NCBI GenBank assembly: GCA_027448945.1
Contig: DAIDMQ010000028.1
Coordinates: 1 to 64,000 of the forward strand
Source: Gallionellaceae bacterium
GTDB lineage: Bacteria > Pseudomonadota > Gammaproteobacteria > Burkholderiales > Gallionellaceae
Direction of reading: 5' to 3'
DNA length: 64,000 bases
The notes under the pieces are model-generated. The model was not told the origin of the DNA and made no database searches. It saw nothing but the letters and a program-made list of their open reading frames with translations. A program made the position numbers and the translations under genes. Positions 1 to 9,237 of this stretch are shown here, one piece after another (within the stretch, counting starts at the first letter, position 1; the number at the start of each line of letters is the position of its first letter).

Positions 1-71
1 ACGGGGCTGCCAACTTCTGCTTGCTTGAGTATTGCGATGATTTGACTGTCTGAAAAACGTGATGACTTCAT
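1..71 (-). CDS. IS3-family transposase OrfA, N-terminal fragment
   Basis: Only the first 23 residues lie in the window. They begin MKSSRFSDSQIIAILKQAE, which matches the start of the IS3-family OrfA helix-turn-helix proteins (typically a K-x-S-R-F-[ST]-x-x-Q-I pattern) that bind the IS ends and are joined to OrfB by frameshifting. A GGAGG ribosome site lies just upstream of the ATG at 71. The rest of the gene is beyond the left window edge, so whether the element is intact cannot be judged. Confidence 0.7.
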   Translation of the reverse strand, partial: MKSSRFSDSQIIAILKQAEVGSP

Positions 72-137
72 GTAAAACTTCCTCCGTTGCGGGTGAGAAA
101 ATTCTACTTCTAATCACCGCTAATTTCCGGGGGGATT
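1..137 (-). mobile_element. End of an IS3-family insertion sequence (partial)
   Basis: On the minus strand the first codons of an IS3-family OrfA transposase are followed upstream by a short leader that ends in a CCCCCC-containing terminus next to position 137. On the plus strand, right after this terminus, a LapD-type reading frame begins in mid-protein, so the IS end lies at about 137-140. The exact terminal repeat and target duplication cannot be fixed because the other end of the element is outside the window. Confidence 0.65.
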
Positions 138-140
138 ACC

Positions 141-1694
141 GTGCAAAGTCATCCCAATTTTGCTTATAAGCAATTGTGGCGCACCTTGCTCGAATCTATG
201 GCCGGCTTAGTCGTGCTGTACCTCATCTCCTTACTCGCCTTGAAACGCTTTCTAAAGCTGATCCTGAAGCCGCTCAACGATATCGTGGCTGTGGCAGGGG
301 ACATCAGTCAGCGCAACTTCCGCTTGATCGACAATGTGCCTAAAGCGATGGAACTCAAGAGTGTGGTCGGAGCGATCAATCTGATGTCGGAGAAACTGCG
401 CGGCATCATCGAATTCGAGATCTCACAGGCGCTTAGATTCAGAGATGAGTCGACCAAAGATGTTATGACCGGTCTGATGAATCGCAGAGGCTATGAGCAA
501 TATATGCAGTCGCTCATCGAGGACCAAAAGAATCAGCTAGCCGGCGCGATGTATATGCTGCAGGTCAGCAGTTTTCAGGAATACAACAAGCTGAACGGAT
601 TCCAGAAGGGCGATGAACTGATCAAACGCATCGCGGAAGCGATTACAGTTACTGATTGTGGCAAGGATGCGTTGCGCGCACGTATCAATGGCGCGACCTT
701 CATGGTTGTCGCTAGCGGACTGTCGCGTGCTGATGCGCTGGCTTTAGGTGAGAAACTGAGTAGTGCGGTGAGCACATCATTCGCTGGGCAAGTGGGTGAT
801 CTCGCGGTGAGCTTCGGTTGTGGTGCGGTCTACTTCAACGGCCATGGCGTGAGCTTGAAGGCTTTGATTTCGCAATGCGATATGGTCACGCTGCAATCCA
901 CCTCTGCTGGCAATCAACTCACAGTCTTCTCCGATTTCGTCGAAGAGGAGTCCGTGATGGGATCGCAGGATTGGAAGAGTCTCATCTTGGATGCAATCAA
1001 CAACAACAGATTGGCGATCTTTTCGCAATCGGTGGTCGGCGTGCGCTCAGGCGAGTCTTTGCAGATTGAGGTGGTGGGGCGACTGCGTGACGCAGACGGG
1101 GCAATGATCCCAGCGCAGTTGTTTATTCCCATGGCGAATCGTCACCAACTGACCGGCGCCATCGATCTGGCCATCATCAAGCGGCTGTTCAATAAGATGC
1201 GTGATGGTGGCAGCTTGGCGGGTGTAGAAGTAGCGATTAATACTTCTACACAATCAATTAGTGATCCTAAATTGCTGGCCTGGCTCGCCACGGCGATGAA
1301 GGAGAATCCCGCAATCGCCGGCAAGATGGTGTTCGAGATATCCGAGTTTGGCCTGACTCAAGATAGAGAAGGTATAGAGCGCTTTATCAAGATGATACGG
1401 GCAGCCGGTGCGGATTTTGCAGTCGATAATTTCGGCCTGCACCCCAGCGCCTTCGAGTATCTGCAAGCATTGAAGCCTAAGTACATCAAGCTCAGCCCGG
1501 TCTACTTCAAAGGCCGCGACGATGATCCTAGCAATCAGTTCTTCGTATCTTCTGTCGTTTCTATCACGCGTCCGCTGGATATCAAGATCATTGCGCTCGG
1601 TATCGAGAAACAAGAGACCTTGGTATTACTGCGTAACCTGGGTGTTGATGGCTATCAGGGTTTTGTTAATGGCGAGATGCTTGAGATAAAGTAG
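141..1694 (+). pseudogene. LapD-like c-di-GMP receptor, 5' end removed by IS insertion
   Basis: The open frame (517 aa) opens inside the juxtamembrane end of a periplasmic domain (SHPNFAYKQLW, typical of LapD), then has one membrane helix (about residues 19-36), a HAMP linker (about 40-95), a GGDEF-like domain (about 100-260) and an EAL-like domain (about 280-517). The GGDEF signature is replaced by NGATF and the EAL signature by EVV, so both domains look catalytically dead, as in LapD, which senses c-di-GMP and controls a periplasmic adhesin protease. The first membrane helix and periplasmic domain are missing because the IS end abuts the frame. A GTG at 141 could start a truncated product, but no ribosome site is evident; I call it a disrupted gene. 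Confidence 0.7.
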
Positions 1695-1706
1695 GCTACT
1701 TAGTCA

Positions 1707-1880
1707 TCATACTGTCCAATCTTCTTGATGTAGTCCCACTAATTGGCTGAAAACTTGGTCGTTCGTTACCCGCTCAGCACTTGTTTTAAGCGCGTGTGCG
1801 GCAATCAGCAAATCATGCGTCGCGAGTATCTTACCTTGACGCTCTATGTTGGCTCGCACCGCACCGACCCAATCTAACAT
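1707..1880 (-). pseudogene. Decayed VapC (PIN-domain) C-terminal remnant
   Basis: The minus strand encodes 57 residues that match only the last third of a VapC ribonuclease toxin: a THDLLIAAHAL segment (with the conserved acidic residue), then RVTNDQVF and ...QEDW before the stop at 1707. The N-terminal part with the first catalytic aspartates is absent and no antitoxin gene precedes it. It lies head-on to an intact toxin-antitoxin pair of a different sequence, which suggests successive TA acquisition and decay at this site. Confidence 0.6.
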
Positions 1881-1931
1881 TTATTAAAAATGGACACGAA
1901 CCCCATACGCTACCTGAGATTTTACACAGCA

Positions 1932-1960
1932 TTGACAGGGTATATTAGCCAGACTAGACT
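1932..1960 (+). promoter_or_regulatory. Sigma-70-type promoter of the toxin-antitoxin pair
   Basis: TTGACA at 1932-1937 is a perfect -35 box, followed by a 17-base spacer and TAGACT as a weak -10 at 1955-1960. It lies 25 bases upstream of the antitoxin start. Antitoxins of this family normally autorepress from sites overlapping the promoter; a GACTAGACTAA direct repeat covers the -10. Confidence 0.55.
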
Positions 1961-1984
1961 AACTCTATTTATATGGAGAGTACG

Positions 1985-2233
1985 ATGCATTCCGTCAATA
2001 TGTTGCAAGCAAAGTCCTCGCTATCACGCTTGGTAGAAGCTATCGAGCAAGGACGGGAACGAGAAATTGTGATTGCTCGAAATGGTCGACCCGCTGCCAA
2101 GTTGGTGCCGATTAATTCCGTACCATCCGGCAAGCGCATTGGCGTGGCGAAAGGATTATTCGTCGTTCCAGATAATATTGATGCTCATAACGATGAGGTG
2201 GCTCATTTGTTTATGGGGAGGGCAGCATCTTGA
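1985..2233 (+). CDS. Phd/YefM-family antitoxin
   Basis: An 82-residue protein with the Phd/YefM N-terminal fold: MHSVNMLQAKSSLSRLVEAI followed by EIVIARNGRPAAKLVPI, the signature strand-helix that dimerises and binds operator DNA. The C-terminal third is the expected flexible toxin-binding tail. I place the start at ATG 1985, which has GGAGAG a few bases upstream, rather than at the in-frame ATG 1973. Its stop overlaps the toxin's TTG start, the usual translational coupling. It should neutralise the PIN toxin and repress the operon. Confidence 0.85.
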   Translation: MHSVNMLQAKSSLSRLVEAIEQGREREIVIARNGRPAAKLVPINSVPSGKRIGVAKGLFVVPDNIDAHNDEVAHLFMGRAAS

Positions 2234-2616
2234 ATTTATTGCTGGATACACATATCGCTTTGTGGGCCATCACAGATAGTCCAAAATTACCGCAGAAGGC
2301 TCGTGAGTTGATTCAGTCCGCAAAGACAACCGTATGGATTAGCACGGCAAGTATTTGGGAAATCGCAATCAAGCATTCGTTGGGACGAGGTGATATGCCG
2401 GTTTCCAGTCAAGAGGCTCTGCGATATTTTCAGGAATCAGGTTATCAGTTTATTGCAATTGAAGCTGAACATGCTGTTGCAGTAGCTGATTTGCATGCAC
2501 ACCATCAAGACCCGTTTGATCGCATTTTGGTTGCTCAGGCACTGGTAGAACCAATGCGCTTAATGACTCATGACCCGCTGGTTGCTCTCTACAGCGATAC
2601 CATCATTAAAGTGTAG
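2230..2616 (+). CDS. PIN-domain ribonuclease toxin (VapC type)
   Basis: A 128-residue PIN protein. The first strand LLLDTHIALWA carries the first catalytic Asp, STASIWEIAIK the conserved Glu, and HHQDPFDRILVAQAL the third acidic site; MTHDPLV gives the last. This is the HxDPFDR subfamily usually paired with Phd-type antitoxins. The start is a TTG overlapping the antitoxin stop (TTGA). Family knowledge: Mg-dependent endoribonucleases that cut tRNA or rRNA; the target of this one cannot be read from sequence. Confidence 0.88.
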   Translation: MNLLLDTHIALWAITDSPKLPQKARELIQSAKTTVWISTASIWEIAIKHSLGRGDMPVSSQEALRYFQESGYQFIAIEAEHAVAVADLHAHHQDPFDRILVAQALVEPMRLMTHDPLVALYSDTIIKV

Positions 2617-2890
2617 TAAATATATTCCATCGAAAATTTGGTTGCGTAGATTACATTTTTGAAATATTAAGTGATTAATAAAGTTCGGATTCGCATTCAT
2701 CCTTTCATTTATTCGTTCTCTTTGCTAATATCTCGCGCTTGCAAGAGTTTATCGAACTCCCGGAAGGTAACAAAGAAGGTAATAATTCGACCGCCACTTT
2801 AAAATTGATAACAAAATCAATTTGTTAATGGTTTTTGGGGTTCCTCCTTTGCACCAGCACCTCATTCAATTCATCTCAAGGAAATACAGC

Positions 2891-4192
2891 ATGTCCAGCG
2901 TAGAAACTGTGAGCGCGTTAGAACGTCGTCTAAACGCATCTATCCCTCAACAAGCAATCCTTGGCCAAGTGGCCGCTCGTTTGAAGCAAATCGGCCGCAC
3001 TGCAAAAATTGCCGGATTCCGTCCAGGCAAGATTCCAAACAAGGTTTTGGAGCAACATTACGGTGCTCAAGCTCATCAAGAAGCATTGGGTGAGGCTTTG
3101 CAGCGCTCTTTTGCAGAAGTTGCAGAAGAAAACAAGCTTAAAGTCGCCGGTTATCCTGAATTCGATGTAAAAACTGCAGATTTGAAGGCAGAGCAGATTG
3201 ATTACAGCGCGACCTTCGAGGTTTATCCTGAAGTCGTTGTTGGCGACCTGACGGGTGAAGCGTTGGAGCGCACTGTCTACACATTGGCAGATGCTGATGT
3301 GAATAAAACCATTGAAACTCTGCGCAAGCAACGCTGTGTATTCGTTGCGACAGATCGTGCCGCGCAGTCAGAAGATCAAGTTACTGTGGATTTCACGGGC
3401 AAATTGAATGGTGAGGTTTTCCAAGGTGGTGAAGCCAAGGACTACCCGGTGCAATTGGGTGTGGGTCGTATGTTGCCGGAGTTTGAGGCGGCCATTATAG
3501 GTATGGCGGTCGGTGAGACCAAGTCATTTGATATGACTTTCCCCGAGACTTACCATGGTAAGGATGTGGCGGGTAAAGAAGTGACTTTCACTATCACTCT
3601 GAATAAGGTTGAGGCGCCCCAGTTGCCTGAATTGGATGCCGAGTTCGCCAAGTCAGTCGGTATCGCGGATGGCGATGTCGGCAAATTGGAAGCTGAAATT
3701 CGTTCTAATCTGCAGCGTGAGTTGGATCGTCGTCTGAAGGTTCGCAATAAAGATGTGGCGATGGATGCATTGCTGAAAGTGACGCAGTTTGACGTGCCCA
3801 AGGCGCTGGTGGATTGGGAATCTCAATCTTTGATGCAGCAAACTGTGCGTGATATGGAGCAGCGCGGTATGAAGACCGGTGGCATGCAATTGCCTCTGGA
3901 ATTATTCAAGGAGCAGGCTACCAAGCGGGTTAAGTTGGGTTTGATCTTGGCTGAAGTGGTTGAAAAGAATGGTCTGCACGCCAAATCTGAGCAAGTAAAA
4001 GCATTGATTCAAGATTATGCGCAAAGTTTTGATGAGCCAGAGCAAGTTATTCGCTGGTATGCTGCTGATGCCAAGCGTATGCAAGAAGTTGAAAATCTTG
4101 CGCTTGAAGAAAATGTCGTGGCTTTTGTATTTGGTCAGACTAAAGTAACTGAAAAAACAGCAGTCTTTGCTGAATTGATGGGGAATGCATAA
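2891..4192 (+). CDS. tig: Trigger factor, ribosome-associated chaperone/prolyl isomerase
   Basis: 433 aa, the usual trigger factor length. The N-terminal ribosome-binding domain has the GFRPGKIP signature at about residues 45-52. The FKBP-type isomerase domain (about 160-240) includes [17 protein letters not shown], followed by the helical C-terminal chaperone domain. It binds near the exit tunnel of the 50S subunit and shields nascent chains. Start ATG 2891 is preceded by AAGGAA; a longer in-frame extension from 2822 has no ribosome site and no homology. Two bases separate it from clpP, in the classic tig-clpP-clpX order. Confidence 0.97.
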   Translation: MSSVETVSALERRLNASIPQQAILGQVAARLKQIGRTAKIAGFRPGKIPNKVLEQHYGAQAHQEALGEALQRSFAEVAEENKLKVAGYPEFDVKTADLKAEQIDYSATFEVYPEVVVGDLTGEALERTVYTLADADVNKTIETLRKQRCVFVATDRAAQSEDQVTVDFTGKLNGEVFQGGEAKDYPVQLGVGRMLPEFEAAIIGMAVGETKSFDMTFPETYHGKDVAGKEVTFTITLNKVEAPQLPELDAEFAKSVGIADGDVGKLEAEIRSNLQRELDRRLKVRNKDVAMDALLKVTQFDVPKALVDWESQSLMQQTVRDMEQRGMKTGGMQLPLELFKEQATKRVKLGLILAEVVEKNGLHAKSEQVKALIQDYAQSFDEPEQVIRWYAADAKRMQEVENLALEENVVAFVFGQTKVTEKTAVFAELMGNA

Positions 4193-4194
4193 TT

Positions 4195-4806
4195 ATGTTG
4201 CACGACTTCGAGACCAAAAATATAGGCATGATCCCAATGGTGGTGGAAACCAGCGGTAGGGGTGAACGTGCTTATGACATCTATTCGCGTCTGTTAAAGG
4301 AGCGTGTGGTGTTTTTGGTGGGCGAGGTTAATGATCATACTGCTAACCTCATCGTAGCCCAGATGTTGTTCTTGGAGTCGGAAAGCCCGGAGAAGGATAT
4401 ACATTTCTATATCAACTCTCCCGGTGGCTCTGTGACGGCGGGTATGGCAATTTACGACACCATGCAGTTCATCAAACCGAATGTAAGTACACTGTGTATA
4501 GGGCAAGCCGCCAGTATGGGGGCTTTCCTGTTGACTGCGGGTGAGAAAGGTAAGCGATTCTGTCTTCCCAATTCGCGTGTGATGATCCATCAGCCATTGG
4601 GCGGTTTCCGTGGTCAGGCATCTGATATTGAGATACATGCCCGCGAGATTTTGTATCTGAAGCAAAAACTTAATCAGATGTTGGCGCATCACACAGGCCA
4701 GTCAGTTGAAAACATAGAACGTGATACCGACAGGGATAATTTCCTGAGTGCTGCAGATGCAGTAAAGTACGGTCTGGTCGATCAGGTTTTGGAAAAGCGT
4801 ATCTAA
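4195..4806 (+). CDS. clpP: ATP-dependent Clp protease proteolytic subunit
   Basis: 203 aa, standard length. The catalytic triad is visible as Ser107 (QAASMGA), His132 (MIHQPLGG) and Asp181 (DRDNFLS). It forms the 14-subunit barrel that degrades substrates unfolded by ClpX or ClpA. A short N-terminal propeptide is probably removed. It starts two bases after the tig stop and is followed by clpX 38 bases later, so it is almost certainly co-transcribed with both. Confidence 0.98.
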   Translation: MLHDFETKNIGMIPMVVETSGRGERAYDIYSRLLKERVVFLVGEVNDHTANLIVAQMLFLESESPEKDIHFYINSPGGSVTAGMAIYDTMQFIKPNVSTLCIGQAASMGAFLLTAGEKGKRFCLPNSRVMIHQPLGGFRGQASDIEIHAREILYLKQKLNQMLAHHTGQSVENIERDTDRDNFLSAADAVKYGLVDQVLEKRI

Positions 4807-4843
4807 TCTGCTTCTCTCCGATAATTTCACGAAAGGTTGAGAG

Positions 4844-6094
4844 ATGGTTACCGAAAATAAATCAGGCGACAAGCTGTTGTACTGCTCCTTTTGCGGCAAG
4901 AGCCAGCATGAGGTTAAGAAACTCATAGCTGGTCCTTCGGTGTTCGTGTGTGACGAATGCGTTGCCTTGTGCAATGACATCATGAAGGAAGAAGCACAGA
5001 GCGCGATTGCCAAGGCAGAACGCAGCGACTTGCCTACACCTAAAGAGATTTGCGCATCTTTGGACGATTACGTGATTGGCCAAGAAAAAGCCAAACGCAT
5101 ACTGTCTGTTGCTGTTTATAACCATTACAAGCGTTTGCGTAGCAATGTTCAAGATGGTGTTGAGCTGGCCAAGAGCAATATCTTGCTGGTTGGGCCTACG
5201 GGTTCAGGTAAGACGCTGCTCGCTCAGACACTTGCGCGTTTGTTGGATGTGCCATTCGTGATGGCTGATGCCACTACGCTGACTGAAGCGGGTTATGTGG
5301 GCGAGGACGTAGAAAATATCATCCAAAAGTTGTTGCAAGCTTGTGACTACAACGTAGAGAAAGCCCAGCGCGGCATCATCTATATCGATGAAATCGACAA
5401 GATTTCACGCAAATCCGATAATCCATCCATCACTCGTGACGTATCGGGTGAGGGCGTGCAGCAAGCATTGCTGAAGTTGATAGAGGGAACCAAGGCTTCC
5501 ATTCCTCCTCAGGGAGGACGCAAGCACCCCAATACTGAATTCTTGCAAGTCGACACCACCAATATTCTGTTCATTTGCGGCGGCGCTTTTGATGGCTTGG
5601 AAAAAGTCATACGCAACCGTTCGGAAAAAGTGGGTATCGGTTTTGGCGCAACCATCGTCAGCAAAGACCAGCGCAAGACCGGTGAGACGCTGCGTGATGT
5701 AGAACCCGAGGATTTGATTAAATTCGGTTTGATACCCGAATTTGTTGGGCGTTTGCCTGTGGTGGCGACTTTGGAAGAGCTGGATGAAGCAGCTCTGGTT
5801 CAGATTTTGACCGAGCCTAAGAATGCCCTGACCAAGCAATACCAAAAGTTGCTGGCCATGGAGAACGTTGAACTGGAATTCCATACTGGTGTGTTGCAAG
5901 CAATTGCTCGTAAGGCATTGGCACGTAAGGCCGGTGCCCGTGGTTTACGCTCCATTTTGGAACAAGCTTTGCTGGATGTGATGTTCGATCTGCCTTCAAT
6001 GGAGAACGTCAGCAAAGTTGTTCTTGATGAAGCTCCGGGTACAGGTGAAATCAAACCCATCATCATTTACTCGGACGCTCACAAAGCGGCATAA
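4844..6094 (+). CDS. clpX: ClpX, AAA+ unfoldase of the ClpXP protease
   Basis: 416 aa. The N-terminal C4 zinc-binding domain has Cys14, Cys17, Cys36 and Cys39. The AAA+ module has Walker A GPTGSGKT at 117-124, Walker [10 protein letters not shown], and the sensor-2 region GARGLRS. It recognises tagged or damaged proteins and threads them into ClpP. The start has GAAAGG upstream. The next gene, lon, has its own promoter. Confidence 0.98.
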   Translation: MVTENKSGDKLLYCSFCGKSQHEVKKLIAGPSVFVCDECVALCNDIMKEEAQSAIAKAERSDLPTPKEICASLDDYVIGQEKAKRILSVAVYNHYKRLRSNVQDGVELAKSNILLVGPTGSGKTLLAQTLARLLDVPFVMADATTLTEAGYVGEDVENIIQKLLQACDYNVEKAQRGIIYIDEIDKISRKSDNPSITRDVSGEGVQQALLKLIEGTKASIPPQGGRKHPNTEFLQVDTTNILFICGGAFDGLEKVIRNRSEKVGIGFGATIVSKDQRKTGETLRDVEPEDLIKFGLIPEFVGRLPVVATLEELDEAALVQILTEPKNALTKQYQKLLAMENVELEFHTGVLQAIARKALARKAGARGLRSILEQALLDVMFDLPSMENVSKVVLDEAPGTGEIKPIIIYSDAHKAA

Positions 6095-6153
6095 TCGCAC
6101 TGATATATGGCACTACTTAGTGCCTCGCTCTTTATCTTGTCCCAGTGGGGATG

Positions 6154-6181
6154 CTTGAATTGCAAGATATCATCCCCATTT
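6154..6181 (+). promoter_or_regulatory. Heat-shock (sigma-32) promoter of lon
   Basis: CTTGAA at 6154-6159 and CCCCATTT at 6174-6181 are separated by 14 bases, an excellent fit to the RpoH consensus (CTTGAA, 11-16 bases, CCCCATnT). Transcription would begin about 6188, some 24 bases before the lon start. The promoter lies inside an inverted repeat (TGGGGATG at 6146-6153 and CATCCCCA at 6171-6178) that could also form a hairpin at the end of the clpX message. Confidence 0.75.
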
Positions 6182-6211
6182 AACCTTACATATTTTTAAG
6201 AGGTTATTGCC

Positions 6212-8626
6212 ATGATTGAACAAGATACTCCCATCTCTACACCTGATAGCCTCTATTCCTTGTTGCCATTGCGCGATGTGGTCGTGTTTCCCCACATGGT
6301 CATCCCACTGTTCGTTGGCCGCACTAAATCCATCAAGGCGCTTGAGTCGGCCATGGAAGCGGGTCGCGGTATCGTCTTGGTGGCACAGAAGTCGGCTGCA
6401 AAAGACGATCCAAGCACAGATGATTTATATGCTATCGGTAGCATGGCCAACATTTTGCAGATGCTCAAACTACCTGATGGCACAGTAAAAGTGCTGGTTG
6501 AAGGCACTCAGCGCGTAAACCTGCTGAAAGTTGTCGATTCCGGTAGCCATTTTGATGCCGAAGTCAGCCTCGTTGAAGTTGATGAGGGTGCTAACAGTGA
6601 ATCCGAAGCGATGCGTCGTGCACTCATCGCCCAATTCGATCAATACGTCAAACTCAACAAAAAAATACCACCAGAGATATTGACTTCGTTGGCGGGTATC
6701 GACGATGCAGGTCGTTTGGCAGACACCATTGCTGCGCACCTGCCACTCAAGTTGGAACAAAAGCAGGCAGTGCTCGAAATCATAGATGTGCGTAAGCGTC
6801 TGGATCATCTATTGGGCTTGTTGGAAGCCGAGATTGATATCTTGCAGGTCGAGAAGCGTATTCGTGGACGCGTCAAGCGCCAGATGGAGAAGAGCCAGCG
6901 CGAGTACTATTTGAATGAGCAAGTCAAAGCCATCCAAAAAGAATTGGGTGAGGGCGAAGATGGTGCGGATCTCGAAGAGTTAGAGAAAAAGATCAAGCTA
7001 GCCCATATGCCTAAAGAAGCAAAGCTCAAGGCAGAGTCAGAGTTGAAAAAGCTCAAATTGATGTCGCCGATGTCTGCTGAAGCTTCGGTGGTACGCAACT
7101 TCATTGATGTTCTCATCGGTCTACCATGGAAGAAAAAGACCAAAATCAGCTCTGATCTCAAGAAGGCGGAAGTCGTTCTTGAAGAGGATCATTACGGTCT
7201 TGATAAAGTTAAGGAACGCATCGTCGAATACCTGGCGGTGCAGCAACGTGTCGATAAGTTGAAAGCACCGATTCTGTGCTTGGTGGGCCCTCCGGGCGTG
7301 GGCAAGACCTCCTTGGGGCAGTCTATAGCGCGCGCAACTAATCGTAAGTTCGTGCGTATGTCCCTGGGTGGTGTGCGTGATGAGTCCGAGATTCGCGGAC
7401 ATCGTAGGACATACATTGGCTCTATGCCAGGCAAGATATTGCAGAACATGACTAAGGTCGCGGTAAAGAATCCTTTGTTCTTGCTTGATGAAGTCGACAA
7501 AATGGGGATGGACATGCGCGGCGATCCAGCGGCGGCTTTGCTGGAAGTATTGGACCCCGAACAAAACAGCACCTTCGTCGATCATTATGTTGAAGTCGAA
7601 TATGACCTTTCAGATGTGATGTTCGTCGCAACGGCCAATACATTGAACATTCCTGATGCACTGTTGGATCGTATGGAGATTATTTTTGTTTCCAGTTACA
7701 TGGAAGATGAAAAGATCAATATCGCGACACGCTATTTAGTACCCAAGGCAATCAAGAACAATGGCCTTAAACCTGAAGAGATCAACATCACCGAGAGTGC
7801 ATTGCGAGACATCGTGCGTTATTACGTGCGTGAAGCAGGTGTGCGTGGCTTAGAGCGTGAGATTTCAAAAATCTGTCGCAAGGTCGTCAAGGCGCTGTTG
7901 CTTAAAGATAAAAATACCAAAGTCACTATCACTGCCCGCAATTTGGATAAATATCTAGGGGTACGCCGTTATTCCTATGGTGTGGCAGAAAAAAATAATC
8001 AGGTAGGGCAAGTTACTGGTCTGGCTTGGACTGAAGTTGGTGGAGAATTATTGACTATAGAAACTGCAGTGCTGCCAGGTAAAGGCAAAACTACAACTAC
8101 CGGAAAACTGGGCGATGTGATGCAAGAGTCAATCCAAGCAGCTTTGAGTGTGGTTAGAAGTCGTGCTCAACGCTTGGGTATAGACCCTGAGTTCTATCAG
8201 AAGACCGACTTGCATATTCACTTGCCTGAAGGTGCCACGCCGAAGGATGGTCCCAGCGCAGGTGTGGGTATGTGTACAGCTATGGTTTCTGCGCTGACAG
8301 GTATCCCTGTGCGGGCAGATGTAGCTATGACCGGTGAGATCACCTTGCGTGGCGAAGTATTGCCTATTGGCGGCTTGAAAGAAAAGCTTTTGGCAGCTCA
8401 ACGTGGTGGCATCAAGACTGTGCTGATTCCACAAGAGAATGTGAAGGATTTGGCCGAGATTCCCGACAATGTCAAGAATAAACTCGATATTCATCCGGTT
8501 AAATGGATAGAAGAAGTTTTGGATGTTGCACTGGAACGTAAGCCTGAACCTTTGGCTGAAGTAGTCGCAACACCTGTTGTGACATTGGCTGCCGAGACTG
8601 TTGAAGTTGTCGCTATAAAACACTGA
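6212..8626 (+). CDS. lon: Lon, ATP-dependent AAA+ serine protease
   Basis: 804 aa. It has an N-terminal substrate-binding domain (about 15-205), a coiled-coil linker, an AAA+ domain with Walker A GPPGVGKT at 359-366, and a proteolytic domain with the Ser682 (DGPSAG) - Lys725 (GLKEK) dyad. It degrades misfolded proteins and short-lived regulators, including many antitoxins. It is transcribed from the sigma-32 promoter just upstream. The last about 20 residues are a Val/Ala/Glu-rich tail without recognisable domain. Confidence 0.98.
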   Translation: MIEQDTPISTPDSLYSLLPLRDVVVFPHMVIPLFVGRTKSIKALESAMEAGRGIVLVAQKSAAKDDPSTDDLYAIGSMANILQMLKLPDGTVKVLVEGTQRVNLLKVVDSGSHFDAEVSLVEVDEGANSESEAMRRALIAQFDQYVKLNKKIPPEILTSLAGIDDAGRLADTIAAHLPLKLEQKQAVLEIIDVRKRLDHLLGLLEAEIDILQVEKRIRGRVKRQMEKSQREYYLNEQVKAIQKELGEGEDGADLEELEKKIKLAHMPKEAKLKAESELKKLKLMSPMSAEASVVRNFIDVLIGLPWKKKTKISSDLKKAEVVLEEDHYGLDKVKERIVEYLAVQQRVDKLKAPILCLVGPPGVGKTSLGQSIARATNRKFVRMSLGGVRDESEIRGHRRTYIGSMPGKILQNMTKVAVKNPLFLLDEVDKMGMDMRGDPAAALLEVLDPEQNSTFVDHYVEVEYDLSDVMFVATANTLNIPDALLDRMEIIFVSSYMEDEKINIATRYLVPKAIKNNGLKPEEINITESALRDIVRYYVREAGVRGLEREISKICRKVVKALLLKDKNTKVTITARNLDKYLGVRRYSYGVAEKNNQVGQVTGLAWTEVGGELLTIETAVLPGKGKTTTTGKLGDVMQESIQAALSVVRSRAQRLGIDPEFYQKTDLHIHLPEGATPKDGPSAGVGMCTAMVSALTGIPVRADVAMTGEITLRGEVLPIGGLKEKLLAAQRGGIKTVLIPQENVKDLAEIPDNVKNKLDIHPVKWIEEVLDVALERKPEPLAEVVATPVVTLAAETVEVVAIKH

Positions 8627-8632
8627 TCGTTT

Positions 8633-8671
8633 CTCAATCGCCAGCTTGGGCTTATTTAGCTGGCGATTGAG
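8633..8671 (+). terminator. Hairpin between lon and hupB
   Basis: CTCAATCGCCAGCT (8633-8646) pairs perfectly with AGCTGGCGATTGAG (8658-8671), giving a 14-bp stem with an 11-base loop. No U-tract follows, so it may be an attenuating or mRNA-stabilising hairpin rather than a strong intrinsic terminator. Confidence 0.6.
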
Positions 8672-8717
8672 AGTCTTCGCAGGGTTCCCTGCATAAACTC
8701 AAAGGAGGAGACGTAGT

Positions 8718-8990
8718 ATGAATAAATCTGAACTGATCGATGCAATCGCTAAATCCGCTGATATTTCAAAGGCTGCTGCTGGCCGTGCCTTGGATGCAAC
8801 AATGGATACCATCAAAATGGCTTTGAAAAATGGTGATACCGTAAATCTGGTAGGCTTTGGTACATTCAAAGTCGGTGAGCGTGCTGCGCGTACAGGCCGT
8901 AATCCGCAAACAGGTGCCGAAATTAAGATAAAAGCGGCCAAAGTTCCTAAATTTTCTGTTGGCAAAGGCCTAAAGGATGCTGTAAACTAG
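8718..8990 (+). CDS. hupB: DNA-binding protein HU-beta
   Basis: 90 aa, the standard HU length. It starts [11 protein letters not shown] and contains the DNA-binding arm signature with [23 protein letters not shown] dimers bend and compact DNA. GGAGG lies 8 bases upstream of the ATG. Its place downstream of lon is the common proteobacterial arrangement. Two tRNA genes follow immediately. Confidence 0.97.
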   Translation: MNKSELIDAIAKSADISKAAAGRALDATMDTIKMALKNGDTVNLVGFGTFKVGERAARTGRNPQTGAEIKIKAAKVPKFSVGKGLKDAVN

Positions 8991-9002
8991 CGGTCTTTAG
9001 TC

Positions 9003-9078
9003 GGGTGCTTAGCTCAGTTGGTAGAGCACCGCCCTTACAAGGCGATTGTCGGCGGTTCGACCCCGTCAGCACCCACCA
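9003..9078 (+). tRNA. tRNA-Val (anticodon TAC)
   Basis: A complete cloverleaf of 76 bases. The acceptor stem GGGTGCT/AGCACCC is perfect, the anticodon loop CTTACAA carries TAC, the T-loop is TTCGACC, and CCA is encoded. It lies 12 bases after hupB. Confidence 0.96.
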
Positions 9079-9092
9079 GGCTAAACAAATTT

Positions 9093-9169
9093 GGAGTGGT
9101 AGTTCAGTTGGTTAGAATACCGGCCTGTCACGCCGGGGGTCGCGGGTTCGAGTCCCGTCCACTCCGCCA
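9093..9169 (+). tRNA. tRNA-Asp (anticodon GTC)
   Basis: A complete 77-base cloverleaf. The acceptor stem GGAGTGG/CCACTCC is perfect, the anticodon loop CTGTCAC carries GTC, the T-loop is TTCGAGT, and CCA is encoded. Probably cotranscribed with tRNA-Val. Confidence 0.97.
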
Positions 9170-9173
9170 ATTT

Positions 9174-9199
9174 AAGGCGAACGAAAGTTCGCCTTTTTT
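9174..9199 (+). terminator. Intrinsic terminator after the tRNA genes
   Basis: A 9-bp stem (AAGGCGAAC/GTTCGCCTT) closed by a GAAA loop and followed by a T-run ending at 9199: a textbook rho-independent terminator. Confidence 0.9.
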
Positions 9200-9237
9200 C
9201 ATATCTGTCGTAGATAAATATCTCGGGGTACCTGCCT

